Below are positions 1 through 6,809 of a stretch of 14,866 nt of DNA, piece after piece. Both the position numbers and the translations under genes were made by a program. The notes under the pieces are model-generated. The model was given only the letters and a program-made list of their open reading frames with translations. It had not been told where the DNA came from and ran no database searches. Source of the stretch: TMED27 sp037969235 (GTDB lineage Bacteria > Pseudomonadota > Alphaproteobacteria > Micavibrionales > Micavibrionaceae); contig JBBKXA010000049.1 of NCBI GenBank assembly GCA_037969235.1, positions 1-14,866 of the forward strand, given 5' to 3'. Position 1 is the first letter of the stretch. Each line of letters begins with the position of its first letter.

Positions 1-1177
1 CGTCTGGACGATGCGGATCGGCCCCATGTGCAATTAAAATAGCAATACGCCTTAACGCATCCCCAGCAAGAATACTTTTCTCAAATGTTTTCTCTGCCGA
101 ATACCCATCTTTTTTCCTAACCTTAACATCAGCATCCGCATATTTCAATGCATAATCAATAGCCAGTCCCAAATACGTTGTTTCAGTACGTCTTATGCGC
201 GCACTAATTTGTTGAAAAAATCCTGTCATACTTGCAATGCCCATCTTCTTACCGCCATCCTCGATCTCTGGTGCAAAACTCAGTTTATACTTAGAAGTAA
301 CTGTAGTATCACGATTTAAATCAATTCCAAATTGCATGGCATATTCCAAAATCTTTGTCGCTTCAAGCGGAATAAGACCGTATTCTAAATTTGGAAATAA
401 CATTCGATTGTGGTTTCTTTGCAACACACTAGATAACCAACTATCATTTCGATCGGTAGTAGCGTGAGGATCAACGTTTTGTCTTTCAATTAAGAATTTT
501 ACAATAGGAAAAGACACACCTTCAACCGCCGAAATCAACAACTCCGCCTGTGCATTTTTGCTTTCAGGAAGCTCAAAACCACCTTGTTCCATTAAGAAAA
601 CAAATCCATTATTAAACCCGTTAAAAGCCGCATAATTTAAAACATTTTCAGACGATATCTCCTCATCACTGAGACTTTCCCCACAATGTACTGGCGTGAC
701 GCCATAATCAATTAATGCCTCCAACAAGGCAAGGTCGTGTTGGTGAACGGCCACCCCTAAAGGTGTTAACCCATCCAAAGCAACCAGTGAAAGCACAACT
801 TCTTTCATTGGTGCGTCCATTTCTGCATATTCACAAAAAGTATCAATATCTCGCAGACTTATAATTTTAAAAACTTGATCCACGCTTTCGCCCTCCCCAA
901 CCATCGCATGTAAGTCGTTAATATTTGCAGATAAACATGCTTCTAAAAAAGGTGGGGCTTTAAAATGTTCCAAAGCTTGGAATGCCACTCTTCTTTCCTT
1001 TAAGCTTTCAATGAACTCTTCAAGATCAAGCTCCTCATAATCCTTAACACGCGTATGGCCTGCGACCAAACGCGCCTCCATTTCCACAATGCTCTTTGTG
1101 ATCTCATTCATCGCCGCATCAACAGAACCGTGAATAATATCTTCCACCAAACTCACACTAATTACTTTTCGTGTCAT
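1..1177 (-). CDS. Ankyrin-repeat protein, 5' part (C-terminus beyond window)
   Basis: This minus-strand frame stays open from the ATG at 1177 to the left edge (392 codons visible, no stop). The first 130 or so residues are charged and helical, without a signal peptide. From about residue 132 there are degenerate ankyrin-like units: LDGLTPLGVAVHQHDLALLE followed by an ALIDYG turn (about 132-158), then units near 170-195 and 203-235. The visible end reads AILIAHGADPHRPD, a classic ankyrin hairpin, so more repeats probably follow. Ankyrin repeats bind proteins; the partner is unknown. ATG 1177 is preferred because GGAGAAA lies just upstream; an in-frame ATG at 1195 has no good ribosome site. The gene is more AT-rich than dxs, from which it diverges across about 106 bp. 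Ankyrin identity is fairly sure, function unknown. Confidence 0.75.
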   Translation of the reverse strand, partial: MTRKVISVSLVEDIIHGSVDAAMNEITKSIVEMEARLVAGHTRVKDYEELDLEEFIESLKERRVAFQALEHFKAPPFLEACLSANINDLHAMVGEGESVDQVFKIISLRDIDTFCEYAEMDAPMKEVVLSLVALDGLTPLGVAVHQHDLALLEALIDYGVTPVHCGESLSDEEISSENVLNYAAFNGFNNGFVFLMEQGGFELPESKNAQAELLISAVEGVSFPIVKFLIERQNVDPHATTDRNDSWLSSVLQRNHNRMLFPNLEYGLIPLEATKILEYAMQFGIDLNRDTTVTSKYKLSFAPEIEDGGKKMGIASMTGFFQQISARIRRTETTYLGLAIDYALKYADADVKVRKKDGYSAEKTFEKSILAGDALRRIAILIAHGADPHRPD

Positions 1178-1209
1178 AACTTTCTCCAATTTCATAACTC
1201 ACTCGCATT

Positions 1210-1239
1210 AATATACGAAATGCAAATCCACTGCAACAA
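1210..1239 (-). promoter_or_regulatory. Probable sigma70 promoter of the ankyrin gene
   Basis: Read on the minus strand, TTGTTG (1234-1239) and TATATT (1210-1215) are separated by 18 bp, about 30 bases upstream of the ATG at 1177. The -10 box is close to consensus and the -35 box is moderate. This is an inference from sequence alone. Confidence 0.4.
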
Positions 1240-1283
1240 AACCTTTGCATTCCCACCCAATTTCACGTTAAAACAAGCGCATC

Positions 1284-3206
1284 ATGCGACAGTTAAAACC
1301 ACAAGAAACCCCAAAGCAAAAGCCCGCGCTTAAACGGGCGCAAAATGAATGCGGCATCCTCTCCCGCATCAACATCCCCGCCGACCTCAAAAGCTTAAGC
1401 GACAGCGAACTCCACACGCTCGTCAAAGACGTGCGAAACGCCACCATCAACGCCGTCTCCAAAACGGGTGGCCACCTCGGCGCTGGGCTGGGCGTTGTCG
1501 AACTCACCGTCGCCATCCACGCCGTATTCAACACCCCGCATGATCGCCTAATCTGGGATGTCGGCCACCAATGCTACCCCCATAAGATTCTCACAGGCCG
1601 CAAAGATCGCATCGACACCTTGCGTAAAGGCGGCGGCCTCTCTGGTTTCACCAAACGCAGCGAATCCGAATACGACCCCTTCGGCGCTGGCCACTCCTCC
1701 ACCAGCATTTCCGCTGGCCTCGGCATGGCAACAGCTTCGGACCTCGCCAAAACTGACAAACACGTCATCGCCGTGATCGGTGACGGCGCAATGAGCGCAG
1801 GCATGGCTTTCGAAGCCCTCAACAACGCTGGCGAAAATAAATCCAAACTCATCGTAATCCTCAACGACAATGAAATGTCCATCGCGCCGCCTGTTGGCGC
1901 GATGAGCCGCTACCTCACGCGTCTTGTATCGTCGAAGCCCTATATCAACGCCCGCGAACGCGGCAAAAAAGTCATGGATGCCCTCCCTGCCCCCATACGT
2001 CACGCCGCCAAACGCGCCGAAGAATCCGCCCGCACCGCAATGGGCGCTGGCTCATTCTTTGAAGAAATGGGTTTTTACTATATCGGCCCCGTTGATGGAC
2101 ATAATCTCGACCAACTCCTGCCGATTCTGCGTAACATCCGCGACGGCAACCACCACGGCCCAGTCCTCATTCACGCCCGCACGCAAAAAGGCAAGGGCTA
2201 CGCCCCCGCCGAACGCTCGCCCTCCAAACTCCACGCGGTCAAAACATTCGACGTAGACACGGGCGAGCAATCCAGCGGCAAAGCGGGAGCGCCAAGCTAC
2301 ACATCAGTATTTGCAAAACAACTCATCCGCGAAGCGCAAAAAGATGATAAAATCATCGGCATCACCGCCGCCATGCCCGATGGCACTGGCATGGATAAAT
2401 TCGGCGAAGTTTTTCCCAAACGCATGTTCGATGTGGGCATAGCCGAACAACACGCTGTAACCTTTGCCGCTGGCCTCGCCGCCGAGGGTTTCAAACCCTT
2501 CGTCGCGATATATTCCACATTCCTGCAACGCGCCTATGATCAAATCGTGCATGACGTGGCCATCCAAAATCTTCCCGTACGATTTATGATCGACCGCGCA
2601 GGATTGGTGGGTGCAGACGGCGCAACCCACGCGGGCAGCTTCGATATTGCCTATCTCGGCTGCCTCCCCAACATGGTGCTCATGGCCGCCAGCGACGAAG
2701 CAGAGTTATGCCACATGATCGCCACCGCCGCCGCACATGACAGCGGCCCCATCGCTCTGCGCTACCCACGCGGCGAAGGCACAGGCGTAGCGCTGCCCGA
2801 AAACGCGCAAGCCCTAGAAATCGGCAAAGGTCGCATAATCCAAGGTGGCAAAGGCGACATCGCTCTCCTCTCCTACGGCACCCGCCTAGAGGAATGCAAA
2901 AAAGCCGCGAAGCAACTCGAAGCGCAAGGCAAAACCATCACCATAGCCGATGCCCGCTTCGCCAAGCCTTTGGATGAAGCGCTAATCCGCGACCTCGCCC
3001 AAAACCACGACACCTTTATCACAATCGAAGAAGGCAGCCGCGGCGGCTTCGGCAGCTTCGTCCTAGATTTCCTCGCCCAAAACGACCTGCTCGCAAACCT
3101 AAAATTCCGCACCCTAACCCTGCCAGACACCTTCCAAGACCACGATGATCCAGCTAAGCAGTATGAAACGGCGGGGTTGAACGCGGCAGATATTATAAAA
3201 ATTTAA
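1284..3206 (+). CDS. dxs: 1-deoxy-D-xylulose-5-phosphate synthase
   Basis: Dxs condenses pyruvate and glyceraldehyde 3-phosphate to 1-deoxy-D-xylulose 5-phosphate, using thiamine diphosphate and Mg2+; it is the entry step of the MEP isoprenoid pathway and also feeds thiamine and pyridoxal synthesis. The 640 residues cover the whole family fold. The N-terminal TPP domain has GGHLGAGLG with the conserved His at 64, DVGHQCYPHKILTG at 92-105, the GDGAMSAG cofactor motif at 167-174 and LNDNEMSI at 193-200. The transketolase-like domain has GIAEQHAVTFAAG at 385-397, with the likely catalytic Glu at 388, and DRAGLVGADGATHAG at 437-451. ATG 1284 is the first possible start after an in-frame stop at 1269 and gives a basic N-terminal extension of about 25 residues; no clear Shine-Dalgarno site is visible. 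A poor promoter candidate (TTGCAT 1245, TTAAAA 1268) lies upstream. The stop is 3 bp before the DUF3800 gene. Confidence 0.97.
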   Translation: MRQLKPQETPKQKPALKRAQNECGILSRINIPADLKSLSDSELHTLVKDVRNATINAVSKTGGHLGAGLGVVELTVAIHAVFNTPHDRLIWDVGHQCYPHKILTGRKDRIDTLRKGGGLSGFTKRSESEYDPFGAGHSSTSISAGLGMATASDLAKTDKHVIAVIGDGAMSAGMAFEALNNAGENKSKLIVILNDNEMSIAPPVGAMSRYLTRLVSSKPYINARERGKKVMDALPAPIRHAAKRAEESARTAMGAGSFFEEMGFYYIGPVDGHNLDQLLPILRNIRDGNHHGPVLIHARTQKGKGYAPAERSPSKLHAVKTFDVDTGEQSSGKAGAPSYTSVFAKQLIREAQKDDKIIGITAAMPDGTGMDKFGEVFPKRMFDVGIAEQHAVTFAAGLAAEGFKPFVAIYSTFLQRAYDQIVHDVAIQNLPVRFMIDRAGLVGADGATHAGSFDIAYLGCLPNMVLMAASDEAELCHMIATAAAHDSGPIALRYPRGEGTGVALPENAQALEIGKGRIIQGGKGDIALLSYGTRLEECKKAAKQLEAQGKTITIADARFAKPLDEALIRDLAQNHDTFITIEEGSRGGFGSFVLDFLAQNDLLANLKFRTLTLPDTFQDHDDPAKQYETAGLNAADIIKI

Positions 3207-3209
3207 AAT

Positions 3210-3956
3210 ATGAGCAAAATTTTATTTCTTGACGAATCTGGTGACCATAATTTAACGGCTATTGACCCTCAGCATCCTATCTTTGTATTAGGCGGTGTTA
3301 TCGCTGATAAAAACTATGCTTTTGGAGAAATGACTTCCGCATTAAACAAATTTAAGAAAAAATTATTTGGCACAAACGAAATTACATTACATACCGCAGA
3401 TTTTTCTCGGCAACGCAATGGTTTCGAAAATATGAAGGATAGCAGTTTTTGTGAAACTTTTTACTCAACATTAAATGCACTTATATCTGAGATGGATATA
3501 ACTATCGTAGCTTGTGCTATTAAAAAGGATAAGCACATGCAACGCTACGGTATGGAGGCTATTGACCCTTATCATTTATCATTAAATATTCTAATCGAAC
3601 GTTTTTGCTTTGAAATTAAAAGCAATACCGTTCATTCTCAAGGACAAATCATTGCTGAGGCAAGAGATCCTACATTGGATAGGCAACTAGACTTAGCATG
3701 GTTAGATGTTAAAGTTTCTGGAACAAAATATGTTCAAGCTGTTGACGTTAACAAACACATCACCAATTTAAGCTTAAAAAATAAACAAGATCGAATAGCA
3801 GGTCTAGAAATTGCTGATGCAATCGTAACACCAATAGCACGCGGTATATTACAAAGAAAATCCAAAATCGATTTAGAAATCTTAAAAGAAAAAATGAGGA
3901 AAAGTCCAACAGGCCAAATTAAAGGGTATGGGCTTGTTACACTTCCAAAAGAGTAA
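3210..3956 (+). CDS. DUF3800 domain protein
   Basis: The 248-residue product has the hallmarks of the DUF3800 family, thought to adopt an RNase H-like fold. An acidic N-terminal FLDESGDH (6-13) follows the first strand, HTADFSRQ lies at 61-68, an acidic AEARD at 149-153, and the C-terminal GLEIADAIVTPIAR at 198-211 contains Asp203. These conserved acids suggest a metal-dependent nuclease, but no activity can be claimed from sequence. It begins 3 bp after the dxs stop and has no visible Shine-Dalgarno site, so expression may depend on dxs readthrough. The gene is AT-rich: 18 G/C in the 60 bases 3301-3360, against 36 in 1861-1920 within dxs. It also lacks the C-rich bias of neighbouring coding strands, so it looks like a later insertion between two isoprenoid genes. 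Members often sit in defence or mobile regions. Confidence 0.85.
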   Translation: MSKILFLDESGDHNLTAIDPQHPIFVLGGVIADKNYAFGEMTSALNKFKKKLFGTNEITLHTADFSRQRNGFENMKDSSFCETFYSTLNALISEMDITIVACAIKKDKHMQRYGMEAIDPYHLSLNILIERFCFEIKSNTVHSQGQIIAEARDPTLDRQLDLAWLDVKVSGTKYVQAVDVNKHITNLSLKNKQDRIAGLEIADAIVTPIARGILQRKSKIDLEILKEKMRKSPTGQIKGYGLVTLPKE

Positions 3957-4018
3957 GGCTAACCCCCGCTACGCAGTGATCAGCCTCTATGTTTATGCTA
4001 ACTCAAAGATGTGAGAGT

Positions 4019-4037
4019 GTCAAACAAAACGTTTGAC
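4019..4037. repeat. Perfect 7-bp inverted repeat upstream of ispB
   Basis: GTCAAAC (4019-4025) and GTTTGAC (4031-4037) form a perfect inverted repeat around the 5-base centre AAAAC. It is AT-rich and not followed by a T run in either orientation, so it is a poor terminator. It could be an operator or part of the ispB promoter (TTGACG at 4033-4038). The 8-mer GCTAAAAC occurs twice just downstream (4041, 4060). Function is unknown. Confidence 0.5.
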
Positions 4038-4073
4038 GTTGCTAAAACGAATAGCGTGCGCTAAAACACCCTT

Positions 4074-5093
4074 ATGAACCGCGCGCAAAACAAAACCGCA
4101 TCCGCCACAAATAACGCCTCCCCGCTCGACACCCTCAACGCCGCGCTTGGCACGGATATGCGCGATACCAATACAATTATCATCACGAAAATGGACTCGC
4201 CAGTCAAACTCATCCCGCAACTCGCGGCATATCTTATTGCTGCGGGCGGAAAGCGTGTGCGCCCGCTCCTCACCCTTGCCGCCACCGCCATTTACAACGG
4301 CGATATGTCTCGCGCCCACGCCCTTAGCGCTTGCGTAGAATTCATCCATACCGCCACCCTTCTCCACGATGATGTCGTCGACGAAAGCACCCAGCGCCGC
4401 GGTCAAGACGCCGCCAATCTCGTATTCGGCAATCAAGCTAGCGTGCTGGTCGGGGATTTCCTCTTCTCTCGCGCATTCCAACTCATGACCGAAGATGGCA
4501 ACCTTGATATTTTGCGCATCTTGTCCGAAGCCTCCGCCGTCATCGCCGAGGGCGAAGTCCTACAACTCACCACCGCCAACAATCTTGACACAACAATGGC
4601 TGACTATGTCCAAGTCATCACTTCCAAAACCGCAGCACTCTTTGCCGCCGCATGCGAAGTCGGCCCCGTCATTGCTAGCGCGGATAGCGCGCAACAAAAA
4701 GCCATGCGCGATTACGGCATGAATATTGGCATCGCCTTCCAAATCGCCGACGACATTCTGGATTACAGCGCATCACGCGAAGCTTTAGGCAAAACGATTG
4801 GCGACGATTTCCGTGAAGGCAAAATGACTGCGCCTCTGCTTTTCGCACTCGAAAAAGCCGACGCTTCAGAAAAGAAATTTTGGCAACGCACCATCAGCGA
4901 ACGCAACCAAAATGACGACGATCTTCAAACCGCCATGGACATTTTCATCCGCCACGACGTTATGAACATCAGCCGCATAATGGCGCAAAAATACGCGGAA
5001 AATGCCATCGACGCGCTCAACTATGTGCCACAACACACTTTTACCGACACGCTAAAATCCCTCGCAAACTATACCGTCACCCGTAAAACATAA
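4074..5093 (+). CDS. ispB: Polyprenyl (octaprenyl/decaprenyl) diphosphate synthase
   Basis: This trans-prenyltransferase adds isopentenyl diphosphate units to an allylic primer to make the long side chain of ubiquinone or menaquinone. The 339-residue protein aligns well with IspB as I remember it. It has GGKRVRP at 58-64, the first aspartate-rich motif LLHDDVVDE at 96-104, VLVGDFLFSRAFQ at 124-136, the second motif IADDILDY at 224-231, and KTIGDDFREGK at 240-250. Small residues just before the first DDxxD (HTAT, 92-95), rather than bulky ones, fit a long-chain product, but exact length cannot be read. The first 25 residues are variable and hydrophilic. ATG 4074 has no visible Shine-Dalgarno site. 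Its substrates derive from the MEP pathway that dxs starts, so dxs and ispB form a functional pair interrupted by the DUF3800 gene. Confidence 0.93.
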   Translation: MNRAQNKTASATNNASPLDTLNAALGTDMRDTNTIIITKMDSPVKLIPQLAAYLIAAGGKRVRPLLTLAATAIYNGDMSRAHALSACVEFIHTATLLHDDVVDESTQRRGQDAANLVFGNQASVLVGDFLFSRAFQLMTEDGNLDILRILSEASAVIAEGEVLQLTTANNLDTTMADYVQVITSKTAALFAAACEVGPVIASADSAQQKAMRDYGMNIGIAFQIADDILDYSASREALGKTIGDDFREGKMTAPLLFALEKADASEKKFWQRTISERNQNDDDLQTAMDIFIRHDVMNISRIMAQKYAENAIDALNYVPQHTFTDTLKSLANYTVTRKT

Positions 5094-5107
5094 AAAATCC
5101 ATAGCCC

Positions 5108-5136
5108 TTGACTTATACCCCAGCAGGGTATATATT
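5108..5136 (+). promoter_or_regulatory. Promoter of the metal operon, near-consensus, leaderless geometry
   Basis: TTGACT (5108-5113) and TATATT (5131-5136) are separated by exactly 17 bp, an almost ideal sigma70-type promoter. Only 6 bases lie between the -10 box and the ATG at 5143, so the expected start point (6-8 bases past -10) falls on or beside the A of that ATG. This implies a leaderless transcript for the first gene. The spacer is filled by the inverted repeat described separately. Confidence 0.8.
5114..5132. promoter_or_regulatory. Putative CsoR-family operator between -35 and -10
   Basis: TATACCC (5114-5120) and GGGTATA (5126-5132) are perfect 7-bp arms around CAGCA. CsoR/RcnR/FrmR repressors are known to bind G/C tracts flanked by ATAC/GTAT-type inverted repeats, and this site fits. 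It occupies the promoter spacer and touches the -10 box, so a bound repressor would block RNA polymerase. The obvious ligand is the CsoR-family protein encoded at 6523-6807, which would make the operon autoregulated and induced by metal. Confidence 0.75.
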
Positions 5137-5142
5137 AAAACT

Positions 5143-5775
5143 ATGAAACACGTATTATCACTCGCAGTCATAGCGCTGGCCGTTACGCTTAGCGCACCTG
5201 CCCAAGCCCGCCCTGTATCGTATCCTGGTGGCTGGACGCTCATGCAAATGAATGATGTTGATAACAATTCCCTCCACGTCCATTATTCCCCCACAGCGAA
5301 ATACTCAGTCGGCGCACGTTACGAATATCACCGCGAACCCAACGCGCACATAACCTCCATCCAAATGAATAACCTCATCAAACGTTGGAACGCCCCCGCC
5401 TCGCAAGCCAACCTTTATTTAAAAAGCGGCGTCGGCGTAGCATATGACAGCGGCGACACCGAACCCGTAGCATTCACTGGCGTCGCCACAGATTGGGAAA
5501 ATCGTCGCTTCTTCACATCCTATGAAAACCGCCTTTTTTACGCGGGAGATATCCACAAATTCATTAAACATCAAGCCCGCATCGGCGTCGCCCCCTATAT
5601 TGGCGAGTACGGCGATACGCACACATGGCTGATGTTACAAGCCGATTACGATGCCGGCCAAGATGATACATTCTCGCTCACCCCCTTGGTTCGCGTTTTT
5701 AAAGGCCCCAACCTCATCGAAGCGGGATATAACCTCGATAAAGGATTACTGTTCAACTACGTTCACAGATTTTAA
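5143..5775 (+). CDS. Exported probable outer-membrane beta-barrel protein of the metal operon
   Basis: I recognise no named family. The 210-residue product starts with a clear signal peptide (hydrophobic core 4-18, likely cleavage after AQA at 20-22). The mature part has alternating polar and aromatic strands, for example SVGARYEYHRE at 55-65, RRFFTSYENRLFYAG at 121-135, HTWLMLQADYDAG at 160-172 and LIEAGYNL at 191-198. It ends in YVHRF; a terminal aromatic residue is typical of outer-membrane barrels. About 188 mature residues would suit an 8-10 strand barrel. Several His residues are scattered (H45, H47, H63, H69, H138, H143, H160, H208), but there is no Cys. It is first in a five-gene operon with a CsoR-type repressor, so a metal-linked role at the outer membrane is inferred. 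No Shine-Dalgarno site precedes the ATG, in keeping with leaderless translation. Confidence 0.7.
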   Translation: MKHVLSLAVIALAVTLSAPAQARPVSYPGGWTLMQMNDVDNNSLHVHYSPTAKYSVGARYEYHREPNAHITSIQMNNLIKRWNAPASQANLYLKSGVGVAYDSGDTEPVAFTGVATDWENRRFFTSYENRLFYAGDIHKFIKHQARIGVAPYIGEYGDTHTWLMLQADYDAGQDDTFSLTPLVRVFKGPNLIEAGYNLDKGLLFNYVHRF

Positions 5776-5781
5776 AAGGAG
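5776..5781 (+). promoter_or_regulatory. Strong Shine-Dalgarno site for the HMA-domain gene
   Basis: AAGGAG lies directly after the stop of the preceding gene and 6 bases before the ATG at 5788. It is the strongest ribosome site of the operon and contrasts with the first gene, which has none. Confidence 0.75.
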
Positions 5782-5787
5782 AAAAAT

Positions 5788-6111
5788 ATGAAATCACTAC
5801 TCACCATTTTAGCCATTTTCGCCCTCATCCCCGCCACAGCAAGCGCTAACCACGCCGACGGGGGAACACTTCAAAAAGATGTCGCCGTTGAAGTCAACGG
5901 CCTCGTATGCGATTTCTGCGCCCGCGCCCTTGAAAAAGTCTTCGGCAAACGCGATGAGGTTCACGGCATCCACGTTGATTTATCCGCTGGTGAAGTCGCG
6001 ATTGATCTCAACGATAACCAAAACATGAGTGACGAAGAAATCACAGCCCTTATAACAGATGCGGGATACAACGTGGTGAAAATCAACCGCCCCGAAATAG
6101 TATCGGAATAA
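5788..6111 (+). CDS. Secreted heavy-metal-associated (HMA, MerP-like) protein
   Basis: A 107-residue protein with a signal peptide (1-20, cleavage after ASA) followed by one ferredoxin-like HMA domain at about 30-100. The metal site is VCDFC, Cys41 and Cys44, in the loop GLVCDFCARALEKVF; the Met two residues before the first Cys in the usual MxCxxC is replaced by Leu (L39). The domain ends with a typical ITALITDAGYNVVKI strand. Proteins of this kind bind Cu(I), Hg(II) or similar soft metals and pass them to membrane partners. Its signal peptide puts it in the periplasm, like MerP, and the next gene encodes a MerT-like membrane protein, the usual partner. It has a strong ribosome site and sits 12 bp after the barrel gene. 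The metal cannot be decided from sequence. Confidence 0.85.
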   Translation: MKSLLTILAIFALIPATASANHADGGTLQKDVAVEVNGLVCDFCARALEKVFGKRDEVHGIHVDLSAGEVAIDLNDNQNMSDEEITALITDAGYNVVKINRPEIVSE

Positions 6112-6115
6112 CCCC

Positions 6116-6502
6116 ATGTCATTTGGATATAGCTGGAAACAAACCCTTGCGCCAACCATAAGCCTGTTTTTATCAGCTGGGACATTGGTTTGTTGCGCTA
6201 TCCCCGCTTTGCTTGTATCTCTCGGCATGGGTGCTGTTCTTGCGGGATTGGTCGGAACTTTCCCGCAAATCACCATTCTTTCAACCTATAAAATCGAAAT
6301 TTTCATCGGTGCCGCCATTATGCTCGCTCTTGCGGGTTTTATGATGTGGCAAGCGCGCAATCTCCCTTGCCCCGCCGACGCCGCCAAAGCTAAAGCGTGC
6401 GCACGCCTTAGAAAAATCAGTATCTTCATCTACGCATTTTCCGTTATCATCTATTTGATCGGAGCATTTTTCGCCTTCGCCGCCCAATATGTTTTGCTAT
6501 AA
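6116..6502 (+). CDS. MerT-like inner-membrane metal transport protein
   Basis: A 128-residue membrane protein with about three to four hydrophobic segments (roughly 12-32, 34-56, 61-80 and 101-124). The first carries the vicinal pair Cys26-Cys27 in TLVCCAIPALLVSLGMGA, the hallmark of MerT-type proteins, where the pair receives metal from the periplasmic HMA partner. A second pair, Cys85 and Cys95, lies in the loop PCPADAAKAKACARLRK between later membrane segments, as in MerT, where the cytoplasmic pair takes the metal on. In mercury operons MerT imports Hg(II) for reduction by MerA; no MerA is present here, so direction and metal are open. It begins 4 bp after the HMA gene and lacks a clear Shine-Dalgarno site, suggesting translational coupling. 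Remote kinship to MerT is inferred from layout and cysteines. Confidence 0.75.
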   Translation: MSFGYSWKQTLAPTISLFLSAGTLVCCAIPALLVSLGMGAVLAGLVGTFPQITILSTYKIEIFIGAAIMLALAGFMMWQARNLPCPADAAKAKACARLRKISIFIYAFSVIIYLIGAFFAFAAQYVLL

Positions 6503-6522
6503 AACCAAAAAGAAAGGATACC

Positions 6523-6807
6523 ATGAGCGATAAGCATCCCTGTCATAGTGCCCAACTGCCAAAGCTTAACCGCATCAGCGGCCAAGTCGATGGGATCAAA
6601 CGCATGATTGACGATGGACGCTATTGCCCCGATATCCTCACTCAGCTCAAAGCCGTACGCTCCGCCATACGCTCCGTCGAAGCCACCGTACTCGAAACGC
6701 ATCTCCAACATTGCGTTATCGAAGCTTTCGAACACGGCAACCTAGCCGACGCGCAAGAAAAAATAAACGAAATCAAAGATTTATTCAAACGCCATGATGG
6801 GAATTAA
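6523..6807 (+). CDS. CsoR/RcnR/FrmR-family metal-sensing repressor
   Basis: A 94-residue all-helical repressor of the CsoR family. From LNRISGQVDGIKRMI at 15-29 it aligns without gaps to RcnR as remembered, placing the metal ligands at Cys35 (GRYCPDIL), His60 (LETH) and Cys64 (LQHC). This Cys-His-Cys set is that of Cu(I)-sensing CsoR and also of Ni(II)-sensing InrS; RcnR would have His at 64 and FrmR Glu. The N-terminus adds His5, Cys7 and His8, possible extra ligands. Basic residues Lys14, Arg17, Lys26, Arg27 and Arg46 fit the DNA-binding face. A good ribosome site (AAAGGA) precedes the ATG. It most likely binds the inverted repeat at 5114-5132 and is released by metal, repressing its own operon. 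The metal remains undetermined. Confidence 0.93.
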   Translation: MSDKHPCHSAQLPKLNRISGQVDGIKRMIDDGRYCPDILTQLKAVRSAIRSVEATVLETHLQHCVIEAFEHGNLADAQEKINEIKDLFKRHDGN

Positions 6808-6809
6808 AA

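Noticed and set aside
1548..2630. Antisense frames within dxs
   Set aside because: They mirror the codon composition of a strongly conserved gene, have no family resemblance and no ribosome sites.
3956..3986. Intrinsic terminator after the DUF3800 gene
   Set aside because: AGGCT/AGCCT is only a 5-bp stem with a 21-base loop and no T run follows.
5788..6502. Mercury resistance operon (merTP)
   Set aside because: MerP- and MerT-like features are present, but there is no MerA, MerR or MerB, and the regulator is of the CsoR family. Mercury specificity is not supported.
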